Program-made: the position numbers and the translations under genes
Notes under the pieces: generated by a model
What the model was told of the DNA's origin: nothing
Seen by the model: the letters and a program-made list of their open reading frames with translations, nothing else
Databases searched by the model: none
Shown here: positions 1 through 5,016 of the stretch, in pieces
Layout: the number at the start of each line of letters is the position of its first letter
Numbering within the stretch: position 1 is the stretch's first letter
Source: an uncultured Clostridia bacterium
GTDB taxonomy: Bacteria > Bacillota > Clostridia > Oscillospirales > Acutalibacteraceae
Direction of reading: 5' to 3'
Length of the DNA: 5,016 bases
Assembly: GCA_904420155.1 (NCBI GenBank)
Contig: CAJFUH010000130.1
Location: 1 to 5,016, forward strand

Positions 1-7
1 AAATCGA

Positions 8-1060
8 TCACCAGATTTCCGTTACCACCTGATTCTTTTCCGCAGAGCGGAAAACAGCTTCCATCAGTTTCATCACTTTTCTGACCTGGTCATGAGTCAC
101 CAGCGCTTCCTCTTCCCCTCTGCACGCCCGGATGACATTGCGGTAATAATCTTTTACATCCGCATGCACTTCCGGCAAGGGATATTCCCGAATCGTTTCT
201 TCAGTACGAGGCGCCATTGTTTTTGTCAGCCCCGCCGCAGTGACCACGGGAACGGCGTCCCGGTTCTCCCAGTCGGAAACCATCACGATTTTACCGGACA
301 AATCCCAGTCCTGCACCACGGCGGTTCCATTTTCTCCCTGTATATACCAGCGGGGCAGGTTGATAAAGTTACTGGTCCCCACTTCCACCAGGCAAGTAAG
401 TCCGTCTTCATAGGTTAAAAAGATCTGGAACCCATCATCCACTACGTCATTGGTCACATGGGAAAGGCTAGCATACAGGGATAAAGGCTTTTTCTGTACC
501 AGCATCAACATTTGATCCAACATATGGACGCCCCAGTCCAGAACCATCCCCCCGCCGTGCTCTTTGGTGTTTCTCCAATCCCCAGGGATCCCCCGGGATC
601 CGTGTACGCGGGATTCTATGTGAAAGACTTTTCCCAATGTCTCTTTTTCATACAGCTCTTTGACAATCCGGAAATCCTCATCCCACCGGCGGTTTTGATG
701 TACCGTGAAAACCACATGATTTCGCTCTGCCGCTGCAATCATGTCCTCCAGTTCCCCGCTGTTTAAGGCCACCGGCTTCTCACAGATGACATGCTTTCCA
801 GCGTCCATCGCCTGTATGGATAGCTCACGGTGCAAATCGTTTGGGACCGCTACGATGAGCAGCTCTACTTCTGGATCCGCAAGCAGTTCTTCATAGGATT
901 CGTAGGCACGGATTCCCGCCCGCTGGGCCGCTTTACTGCGCGCAGGATCAATATCATAAATCCCCATCAACTGCGCCTCTTTGACCGATTTCAGGAGCTT
1001 AGCGTGCCAGCTTCCCATACCGCCATATCCCACAATAGCAATTCTTCCAGGCTGTTCCAT
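8..1060 (-). CDS. Gfo/Idh/MocA family NAD(P)-dependent oxidoreductase (second copy, last gene of the cluster)
   Basis: Predicted cytosolic dehydrogenase of 350 residues, a normal length for the family, probably acting on a hydroxyl group of a sugar, polyol or glycoside. The N-terminal Rossmann fold shows the dinucleotide-binding glycine motif GYGGMG at residues 11-16. CEKP at 93-96 carries the family's conserved lysine and is followed by the substrate domain with HQNRRWD (121-127) and DWGVHMLD (175-182), holding the usual Asp and His. No signal peptide is seen, unlike the exported members of the family. The open frame extends upstream to a GTG at 1099, but the ATG at 1060 is preferred: AAGGGGG lies 9 bases before it, and the extra 13 residues precede the Rossmann strand and overlap the previous gene. 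It starts 26 bases after that gene and stops (TGA) 7 bases from the window edge. The family assignment is firm. The substrate, and whether it oxidises or reduces in vivo, is unknown. Confidence 0.93.
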   Translation of the reverse strand: MEQPGRIAIVGYGGMGSWHAKLLKSVKEAQLMGIYDIDPARSKAAQRAGIRAYESYEELLADPEVELLIVAVPNDLHRELSIQAMDAGKHVICEKPVALNSGELEDMIAAAERNHVVFTVHQNRRWDEDFRIVKELYEKETLGKVFHIESRVHGSRGIPGDWRNTKEHGGGMVLDWGVHMLDQMLMLVQKKPLSLYASLSHVTNDVVDDGFQIFLTYEDGLTCLVEVGTSNFINLPRWYIQGENGTAVVQDWDLSGKIVMVSDWENRDAVPVVTAAGLTKTMAPRTEETIREYPLPEVHADVKDYYRNVIRACRGEEEALVTHDQVRKVMKLMEAVFRSAEKNQVVTEIW

Positions 1061-1069
1061 ACTTTGTAT

Positions 1070-1078
1070 CCCCCTTCC
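1070..1078 (-). promoter_or_regulatory. Shine-Dalgarno site deciding the start of the second dehydrogenase
   Basis: GGAAGGGGG on the minus strand lies in the 26-base gap after the preceding stop and ends 9 bases before the ATG at 1060. It is downstream of the alternative GTG codons at 1099 and 1096, so it can serve only the ATG. This removes the apparent 13-base overlap with the preceding gene. Confidence 0.75.
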
Positions 1079-1086
1079 GAGATGGT

Positions 1087-2052
1087 TTAAGCCCACCACA
1101 TGTCGCCGACATCCTCAACAGTAATCACTTGTTTGAGGAAATCTACCGCTTTGCTCAGTCCTTCATTCTGGCTCATCAAGCTGTCTTCATGCTCAATGCT
1201 GATGGCATAATCATACCCTACCATACGCAGGGCGCTGATAATATCTTTCCAGTAGAGCAGGTCGTTGCCATATCCCACGCTGCGGAAGATCCAGGAACGA
1301 TGCATCTCATCGCTGTAATGCTTGGTGTCCAGCACCCCGTTTACAGCCGTATTGTATTTGTCAATCCTGGTATCCTTGGCGTGGAAATGGAAAATAGCAT
1401 CCCCCAGTTTCTTGATGACAGCCACCGGATCCATTCCCTGCCAAATCAGATGGCTTGGATCCAAATTGGCGCCGATTTCTTCTCCTACGGCGTCCCGTAG
1501 TTTGAGCATGGATTCCGTATTATAGACGCAGAAACCAGGATGGAGTTCCATAGCGATTTTATTGACCCCATGCTGTTTTGCAAAAGGAACTAAATCCCTC
1601 CAATAGGGGATGAGCACCTTTTCCCACTGCCATTGGAGCACCTCTGAAAAATCATCCGGCCAGGGACAAGTCACCCAATTGGGATGACGGGACGTCTCAC
1701 AGTCGCCGGGACATCCGGAAAAGGTGTTGATCTGGTGCAGTCCCAGCTTTTCCGCCAGTAAAATAGCGTCCCGGATGGTTTTGTCATAGGAGGCCGCAAT
1801 TTCCTTTTGCGGGTGTACCGGGTTTCCGTGGCAGCTCAGCGCGCTGATTTCCATGCCATAACGCTCAATGGTCTGAGAAAACTTCTTCAATGCATCGTCG
1901 TCATGTAGCAAAATATCGGGATTCGCATGGGCGTTACCCGGCGTACCGCCGCACCCAATCTCCACCATCTGAATCCCTAAAGACTGGAAATATTTTAGAG
2001 CCGCTTCCAACGGAAGATTGCTCAATAAACAGGTGAATACTCCCAATTTCAT
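1087..2052 (-). CDS. Sugar phosphate isomerase/epimerase family TIM-barrel protein (AP endonuclease 2-like fold), 321 aa
   Basis: Predicted metal-dependent TIM-barrel enzyme of the xylose isomerase-like superfamily, which includes sugar epimerases, IolE/IolI-type inositol enzymes and the lyases or hydrolases acting on 3-keto-glycosides. Numbered from the ATG at 2052, the likely metal ligands are Glu169 (in MELHPG), Asp198 (in NLDPSH), His224 (in HFHAKD) and Glu287 (in SIEHED). A SGCPGD segment at 112-117 and NW at 125-126 form a long loop after strand 3. It is the longest of the three paralogues and the only one keeping Glu at the first ligand position. The C-terminus runs past the last barrel helix into an acidic tail ending MWWA. 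It lies 16 bases after the preceding gene and just before the second dehydrogenase. A first ATG at 2058 is also open, but its SD would touch it; the ATG at 2052 has 7-base spacing. The fold is certain, the reaction is not. Confidence 0.92.
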   Translation of the reverse strand: MKLGVFTCLLSNLPLEAALKYFQSLGIQMVEIGCGGTPGNAHANPDILLHDDDALKKFSQTIERYGMEISALSCHGNPVHPQKEIAASYDKTIRDAILLAEKLGLHQINTFSGCPGDCETSRHPNWVTCPWPDDFSEVLQWQWEKVLIPYWRDLVPFAKQHGVNKIAMELHPGFCVYNTESMLKLRDAVGEEIGANLDPSHLIWQGMDPVAVIKKLGDAIFHFHAKDTRIDKYNTAVNGVLDTKHYSDEMHRSWIFRSVGYGNDLLYWKDIISALRMVGYDYAISIEHEDSLMSQNEGLSKAVDFLKQVITVEDVGDMWWA

Positions 2053-2059
2053 TTTCATT

Positions 2060-2064
2060 CCTCT
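2060..2064 (-). promoter_or_regulatory. Shine-Dalgarno site deciding the start of the 321-residue TIM-barrel gene
   Basis: AGAGG on the minus strand lies 1 base before a first ATG (2058) and 7 bases before a second in-frame ATG (2052), with ATGAAAATG between them. Normal spacing favours the second ATG. The first would add only Met-Lys. Confidence 0.65.
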
Positions 2065-2068
2065 TTTC

Positions 2069-2794
2069 TTAAATTGTATAATTCTGTTTTAAATGCTGGA
2101 TACTGCGTTTCATATCGGATAATCCGTCGGGAACAGGATCATCATTTTCTACAATCACCCATTCTAATTGTAACTCTTTGGCGGCGTTTAAAATGGGCTG
2201 AATGGGATTGCATCCTTCCCCAATAGCACAGGGAACTCCTTGTGTATTGCCGTCTTTCAAATGCAGCAGCCCTATCCGTTCCTGGTGCTCCTTCATATAG
2301 GCGGGGACATCCCGGCCGCTATGGAAAGCCCAATAGGTATCCAATTCCAATGGGCAGCACTGTTTTATTTCATCCAAGGGGCAACGTCCATCCTGTTCTT
2401 GCAGCTCATGGGTATGGTTATGATACAAAATCTGGATCCCAGAAGAGGCGGCCTGCTGCTGCGCCCGGATGAGTACCCGCTCCAAGTATTCCCGTTCATC
2501 TTTCGTGCTTGTTGGGGCATAAGCGCATACCAATGCTTTGGTACCCAAAACTTGATGGTAAGCGATCAGTTCTTCCAGATGGTTTTCCAGCTCCTCCAAA
2601 CTCTGATGGGCTGCCACTGGGACCAGCCCCAATTGATCCAAAGCCTGCTTCATGGTTTGGGCGTCCACATCCCGGGCGCCGGCAAACTCGACTCCTTCGT
2701 ATCCAGCTTGTTTGACTTCTTTTAAGGCGGACAGCAGTTCTGCTCCGGTTTCACAACAATCCCGAACCGTATAAAGTTGTAATGCGACTTTCAT
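2069..2794 (-). CDS. Sugar phosphate isomerase/epimerase family TIM-barrel protein, short 'YHNH' subtype, 241 aa
   Basis: Predicted cytosolic TIM-barrel isomerase, epimerase or lyase-type enzyme. It opens with LQLYTVRD (residues 6-13), a typical first strand of this subfamily. Further motifs in order are GYEGVEFAG (31-39), YHNHTHE (124-130), ELDTYW (150-155), LLHLKDG (176-182) and IVENDDP (214-220). By analogy with the superfamily, Asp152, His178 and Glu216 are likely metal ligands, while the first ligand position, usually Glu, appears as His125. At 241 residues it is somewhat shorter than the typical 250-300. The segment after ELDTYW reads AFHSGRDV, where relatives usually have a small AGVDP-like stretch. 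The ATG is set by AGGAGG with 7-base spacing, and that SD begins right after the stop codon of the preceding gene, suggesting coupled translation. The fold is firm; the substrate is unknown. Confidence 0.92.
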   Translation of the reverse strand: MKVALQLYTVRDCCETGAELLSALKEVKQAGYEGVEFAGARDVDAQTMKQALDQLGLVPVAAHQSLEELENHLEELIAYHQVLGTKALVCAYAPTSTKDEREYLERVLIRAQQQAASSGIQILYHNHTHELQEQDGRCPLDEIKQCCPLELDTYWAFHSGRDVPAYMKEHQERIGLLHLKDGNTQGVPCAIGEGCNPIQPILNAAKELQLEWVIVENDDPVPDGLSDMKRSIQHLKQNYTI

Positions 2795-2801
2795 CAGACA
2801 G

Positions 2802-2807
2802 CCTCCT
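2802..2807 (-). promoter_or_regulatory. Shine-Dalgarno site abutting a stop codon
   Basis: AGGAGG follows immediately after the TAA (2808-2810) of the upstream TIM-barrel gene and lies 7 bases before the ATG at 2794. A ribosome terminating on the first gene would be sitting on the next gene's initiation signal, which favours translational coupling and comparable output of the two proteins. Confidence 0.8.
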
Positions 2808-3596
2808 TTATTTCATGAGAAAAGGACGGATATACTGGATGGAAAAATCCACCCCTTTTTCCCCCAACTGTTTCCTCCAGACCGGTGAATGGGGTTCTAT
2901 GCTCAACCGGTCGTTGTAACCTATCGCATACAAAACAGAGAAAAAGGCTCCCCAATTTGTGTCGTCCAGTCCGGCGGGCGGATCATCAAACCGTTCCCCG
3001 CCAATGGATAAGGTCCCTTTTATATGCACGTGGTAAAAGCGTTTTCCCCAATCCTTCATCTCTTGTAAATAATCCCCGCCATCGTAAATACAATGGGAAC
3101 TGTCGTATTTAATGCCTAAATCTTTCAAGTGACCGTGCACCAGTTTCCACTGTTCTGGAGAACAGATATAGTTGTTCCACCGGCAGTTGTACACAGCTAT
3201 CCTTACGCCGCGCTTTTTCCCATAATCCAACAGCTTCTCTAGAAAGGCAATCGCCCGGCTGATGTTCTCAAAATAAGAAAGCCCTTCTACATAATTCACG
3301 CCGGTATTCATAACCGTACATCCCAGCTGGGATGCTGCATCAATCAAAAGATAGTTGTTTTGCAGCTCTTCTTCTATGATTTCTCCGTGTTCGTCCAACT
3401 TGTTGCTTCCCCATCTTCCAACAGAACCGACGGCCACCTGATAGCGTTCCATATACCCTTTCAATTCTTCTACCTGTTGGAAAAACTTGTGGCAATCCAT
3501 CCCTACGTTGATACAAAATTCAACAAACGATAAGCCTTTGTCCCGTGCCATCCGGAACGATTTTTCCACCGGATCAGCAATGATACCTAACTGCAT
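2808..3596 (-). CDS. Sugar phosphate isomerase/epimerase family TIM-barrel protein, 'YNCRW' subtype, 262 aa
   Basis: Predicted cytosolic TIM-barrel protein of the xylose isomerase-like superfamily. Recognisable motifs are LGIIADP (3-9), VEFCINVG (25-32), AVYNCRWNNY (134-143), IKYDSSHCIYDGGDY (162-176), FYHVHIKG (187-194), a DDPPAGLDDTNWG loop (204-216) and LSIEPHS (231-237). Asp165, His168, His191 and Glu234 occupy positions expected for the metal and catalytic site. The first ligand position, usually Glu, is occupied by Tyr136, so metal binding may differ from classical epimerases. It starts 18 bases after the first dehydrogenase, with AAGGG at 3603-3607 and a 6-base spacer to the ATG, and ends 13 bases before the next gene. 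The motif set matches an uncharacterised subfamily I recall as often adjacent to Gfo/Idh/MocA genes; that memory cannot be verified here. Its position between a dehydrogenase and two paralogues suggests one step of a multi-step sugar conversion. Confidence 0.92.
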   Translation of the reverse strand: MQLGIIADPVEKSFRMARDKGLSFVEFCINVGMDCHKFFQQVEELKGYMERYQVAVGSVGRWGSNKLDEHGEIIEEELQNNYLLIDAASQLGCTVMNTGVNYVEGLSYFENISRAIAFLEKLLDYGKKRGVRIAVYNCRWNNYICSPEQWKLVHGHLKDLGIKYDSSHCIYDGGDYLQEMKDWGKRFYHVHIKGTLSIGGERFDDPPAGLDDTNWGAFFSVLYAIGYNDRLSIEPHSPVWRKQLGEKGVDFSIQYIRPFLMK

Positions 3597-3614
3597 TTCA
3601 TTCCCTTCTTTCTT

Positions 3615-4694
3615 TTAAAACAGCACCGGTTTTCCCTCTTTGGCGGATTGATAAATAGCCTCCAAAATTTGGGTGACCACAAGCGCCTGTTCCGGCTTTA
3701 CCACCACTTCTCCATCATTTTTCACCGCATCAATCCACATTCTCGCTTCTACATCCTCGGGATTTCCATCATTGGCAACAAAATAATCCACGCCGCTCCC
3801 GCCAAAGGTGGGTTTCTCTACGCATTGTTTATCATATTTCACATAATTGATGCGCAGCCCGTCTTTCATATCGGCTCCTGCCTTGGTCCCGCAAAGGGAA
3901 GTCTTGGCTTCCCCCACATCCAAAGTATTGAGCGCCCAGCTGGATTCCAATACAATCGTGGCGCCGTTTTCCATAACGATGTATCCAAAAGCAGAATCCT
4001 CTACCGTAAATTTCTCTGGATCCCAATCCCCCCAGGCATTGGCCGAGTGAGTTTGATCCCCTAACTTTTTATAAACGCTGCCCACCACCATCTTGGGACG
4101 GTAATTATCCATCATCCACAAAGTCAGATCCAAAGCGTGGGTGCCGATATCGATTAAGGGCCCTCCTCCCTGCTCATATTCATTGAGGAAAACACCCCAT
4201 GTGGGCACAGCCCTCCGGCGCAGGGCATGGGCCTTTGCAAAATAAATATCCCCCAATTCCCCATTACTGCACGCCTGCTTCAAATACCATGAATCCGGGC
4301 GGTAGCGGTTCTGATAACCAATTGTCAGTTTTTTACCTGTGCGCTTGGCTGCGTCAATCATGGCCTGGGCCTCTTGGGTGGTTTTGGCCATGGGTTTCTC
4401 GCACATGACATGTTTGCCCGCCTCTAGGCTATCTACCGTAATAAAACTGTGTTCCCGGTTGGGCGTTAGGACATGCACCACATCAATATCCGGTTCTTTG
4501 AGCAATTCTTTATAATCGGTATATACACGGGCGTCCGGCGTTCCAAATGTTTTTGCAGCTTTTATAGCGCGTTCTTCAATAATATCGCAGAAGGCCACCA
4601 TTTCTACATCCTCTAGCTTACTGAGGGCCGGCATATGTTTGCTGTTGGCAATCCCCCCGCAGCCGATGATTCCGATTTTTACAACCTGATCCAT
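3615..4694 (-). CDS. Gfo/Idh/MocA family NAD(P)-dependent oxidoreductase (first gene of the cluster)
   Basis: Predicted cytosolic dehydrogenase of 359 residues, full length for the family. The Rossmann fold begins with GIIGCGGIA at residues 8-16. CEKPMAKT at 98-105 has the conserved catalytic-type lysine (Lys100), YQNRYRPD lies at 127-134, and GGGPLIDIGTHALDL at 176-190 supplies Asp182 and His186. No signal peptide is visible. The frame is open to a TTG at 4700, but AGGAGG at 4703-4708 sits only 2 bases from that TTG and 8 bases from the ATG at 4694, so the ATG is chosen. It is the first complete gene after the regulator and intergenic region, and probably leads the five-gene transcript. The family includes glucose-fructose oxidoreductase, inositol dehydrogenase and glycoside 3-dehydrogenases, which the sequence alone does not separate. 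The second dehydrogenase at the other end of the cluster shares the motifs but is clearly divergent. Confidence 0.94.
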   Translation of the reverse strand: MDQVVKIGIIGCGGIANSKHMPALSKLEDVEMVAFCDIIEERAIKAAKTFGTPDARVYTDYKELLKEPDIDVVHVLTPNREHSFITVDSLEAGKHVMCEKPMAKTTQEAQAMIDAAKRTGKKLTIGYQNRYRPDSWYLKQACSNGELGDIYFAKAHALRRRAVPTWGVFLNEYEQGGGPLIDIGTHALDLTLWMMDNYRPKMVVGSVYKKLGDQTHSANAWGDWDPEKFTVEDSAFGYIVMENGATIVLESSWALNTLDVGEAKTSLCGTKAGADMKDGLRINYVKYDKQCVEKPTFGGSGVDYFVANDGNPEDVEARMWIDAVKNDGEVVVKPEQALVVTQILEAIYQSAKEGKPVLF

Positions 4695-4702
4695 ATACAA
4701 AT

Positions 4703-4708
4703 CCTCCT
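4703..4708 (-). promoter_or_regulatory. Shine-Dalgarno site deciding the start of the first dehydrogenase
   Basis: AGGAGG on the minus strand, 8 bases before the ATG at 4694 and only 2 bases before the in-frame TTG at 4700. The spacing selects the ATG and makes the protein 359 rather than 361 residues. Confidence 0.85.
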
Positions 4709-4748
4709 ATATAAATAATTTGTTATTGATTTTCGACTTTTGTCAGAT

Positions 4749-4762
4749 GATTATCGTTTTCT
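4749..4762 (-). promoter_or_regulatory. Weak cre/LacI-type operator-like sequence
   Basis: AGAAAACGATAATC on the minus strand fits the left half of the catabolite-responsive or LacI-family operator consensus TGNAANCGNTNNCA at 6 of 9 fixed positions, including the central CG, but lacks the leading T and the terminal CA. It is 55 bases upstream of the first dehydrogenase start, a sensible place for a regulator or CcpA site. The match is imperfect and could be chance in AT-rich DNA. Confidence 0.25.
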
Positions 4763-4812
4763 CGCATTTTCCCATAGTGCAAAGATACCTTCCCTTTCCG
4801 CTGGGAAGAAAA

Positions 4813-4848
4813 TCCAAACGGAACGTGAAAAAGACCTGAATGTTTGGA
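4813..4848. repeat. 7-bp perfect inverted repeat with 22-base spacer
   Basis: TCCAAAC at 4813-4819 and GTTTGGA at 4842-4848 are exact reverse complements, with centres 29 bases apart. On the minus strand the second arm is followed directly by TTTTCTT, so the pair could be a weak large-loop terminator for the regulator gene. The near three-turn spacing would also suit paired protein-binding half-sites. Neither role is proven. Confidence 0.35.
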
Positions 4849-4897
4849 ATCTTATTTTTTATAGTCCAGTACTCTTCTAGCTTCTGTGAAGCCCTTT

Positions 4898-5016
4898 TTA
4901 TATCTTTCGATCGTGAGTACTTTGCCGAAAGATTAACTGATGCGGCAAGATTACCAGTGGATTTTCGGTATGGATATCCTCGATTTTTTGAAGCAGCAGC
5001 TTCATAGCTTGTTCCC
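4898..5016 (-). CDS. C-terminal end of a LacI-family transcriptional regulator (partial, runs off the right edge)
   Basis: An open frame enters from the right edge (first complete codon 5012-5014) and ends with TAA at 4898-4900, giving 38 residues. It contains AMKLLLQKIED, resembling the last helix of the periplasmic-binding-protein-like effector domain, followed by LVILPHQLIFRQST. The latter matches the very conserved C-terminal pattern of LacI/GalR regulators (lp-x-eLivReST). A short HDRKI tail follows. The DNA-binding helix-turn-helix would lie outside the window. The gene is co-directional with the five-gene cluster and 203 bases upstream of it, so it is the obvious candidate sugar-responsive regulator of that cluster. 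The family call rests on one terminal motif, so it is likely rather than certain. No clear factor-independent terminator separates it from the cluster, so read-through is possible. Confidence 0.8.
   Translation of the reverse strand, partial: EQAMKLLLQKIEDIHTENPLVILPHQLIFRQSTHDRKI

Larger units (their letters stand above)
8..4694 (-). other. Predicted five-gene sugar-catabolic operon
   Basis: Five complete co-directional genes separated by 18, 13, 16 and 26 bases, each with its own SD, in the order dehydrogenase, three TIM-barrel proteins, dehydrogenase. No terminator or promoter-sized gap occurs between them, so a single transcript is the simplest reading. The left boundary is unknown because only 7 bases follow the last stop codon. 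Confidence 0.85.
4695..4897 (-). other. Intergenic control region between the regulator and the five-gene cluster
   Basis: 203 bases without a credible gene, richer in A and T than the flanking coding DNA. It should contain the cluster's promoter and operator. On the minus strand a CTGACA box (4741-4746) resembles a -35 element, but no good -10 hexamer lies 16-18 bases downstream. GATAAT (4749-4754) resembles a -10 but lacks a spaced -35. The untranslated leader holds a small AT-only inverted repeat, AATAA/TTATT (4714-4718 and 4723-4727). Other candidate elements are listed separately. No promoter is called with confidence. Confidence 0.6.

Noticed and set aside
92..418. 108-codon open frame on the plus strand
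   Set aside because: It is antisense to the second dehydrogenase and has no family features.
586..601. GGATCCC-CC-GGGATCC inverted repeat
   Set aside because: It lies inside the second dehydrogenase and encodes a normal Gly/Pro-rich loop. Repeated Gly and Ile/Pro codons explain the symmetry.
1061..1099. N-terminal extension of the second dehydrogenase from the GTG at 1099
   Set aside because: No ribosome binding site is seen before the GTG, the extension overlaps the upstream gene, and the extra residues fall before the conserved Rossmann strand.
2240..2725. 161-codon open frame on the plus strand
   Set aside because: It lies wholly antisense to the 241-residue TIM-barrel gene, has no recognisable domain, and the minus-strand protein is clearly real.
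3648..4064. 138-codon open frame on the plus strand
   Set aside because: It is antisense to the first dehydrogenase and its translation looks like a compositional shadow, with no domain motif.
4710..4737. Promoter-like pair TCGAAA and TATATA with 17-base spacing
   Set aside because: The -10-like element abuts the AGGAGG site, so transcription would start after the ribosome binding site that the first gene clearly uses.
4747..4839. 30-codon plus-strand frame in the intergenic region
   Set aside because: It has no Shine-Dalgarno site, a Lys/Arg-rich random-looking composition, and opposes the direction of all other genes.
4880..4899. Small hairpin (GCTTC-TGT-GAAGC) followed by five T residues on the plus strand, considered as a terminator
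   Set aside because: The stem is only 5 bp with a 3-base loop. The T run is on the plus strand, where no gene is present, and on the minus strand no T run follows the hairpin.

Overview
The window looks like part of a chromosome from a Bacillota bacterium, most likely Clostridia or a Bacilli relative. The basis is strong AGGAGG-type Shine-Dalgarno (SD) sites, moderate base composition with an AT-rich control region, compact gene packing, and protein types common in that phylum. This assignment is an inference; no marker gene is present.

Everything recognisable is on the minus strand, so transcription runs from high to low coordinates. At the right edge (4898-5016) is the last 38 codons of a LacI-family transcriptional regulator. 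A 203-base AT-rich intergenic region follows (4695-4897), with candidate regulatory repeats but no convincing promoter. Then come five complete, tightly packed genes separated by 13 to 26 bases: a Gfo/Idh/MocA-type NAD(P)-dependent oxidoreductase (3615-4694), three different sugar phosphate isomerase/epimerase-type TIM-barrel proteins (2808-3596, 2069-2794, 1087-2052), and a second Gfo/Idh/MocA oxidoreductase (8-1060). The last gene ends 7 bases inside the left edge, so the operon may continue beyond the window.

Two sugar dehydrogenases with three TIM-barrel isomerase/epimerase/lyase-type proteins behind a LacI-family regulator point to a carbohydrate catabolic operon. The best family-level hypothesis is oxidation of a sugar or glycoside by one Gfo/Idh/MocA enzyme (for example to a 3-keto-glycoside), cleavage or isomerisation by one or more TIM-barrel enzymes, and return of the keto group by the second dehydrogenase. 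An inositol-type (IolG/IolE/IolI-like) pathway is the main alternative. The substrate cannot be read from the sequence, and no transporter, kinase or glycoside hydrolase lies within the window.

Start codons were set from SD spacing. For three genes this gives a shorter protein than the longest open frame. No RNA gene, CRISPR array, insertion sequence or attachment site was seen.
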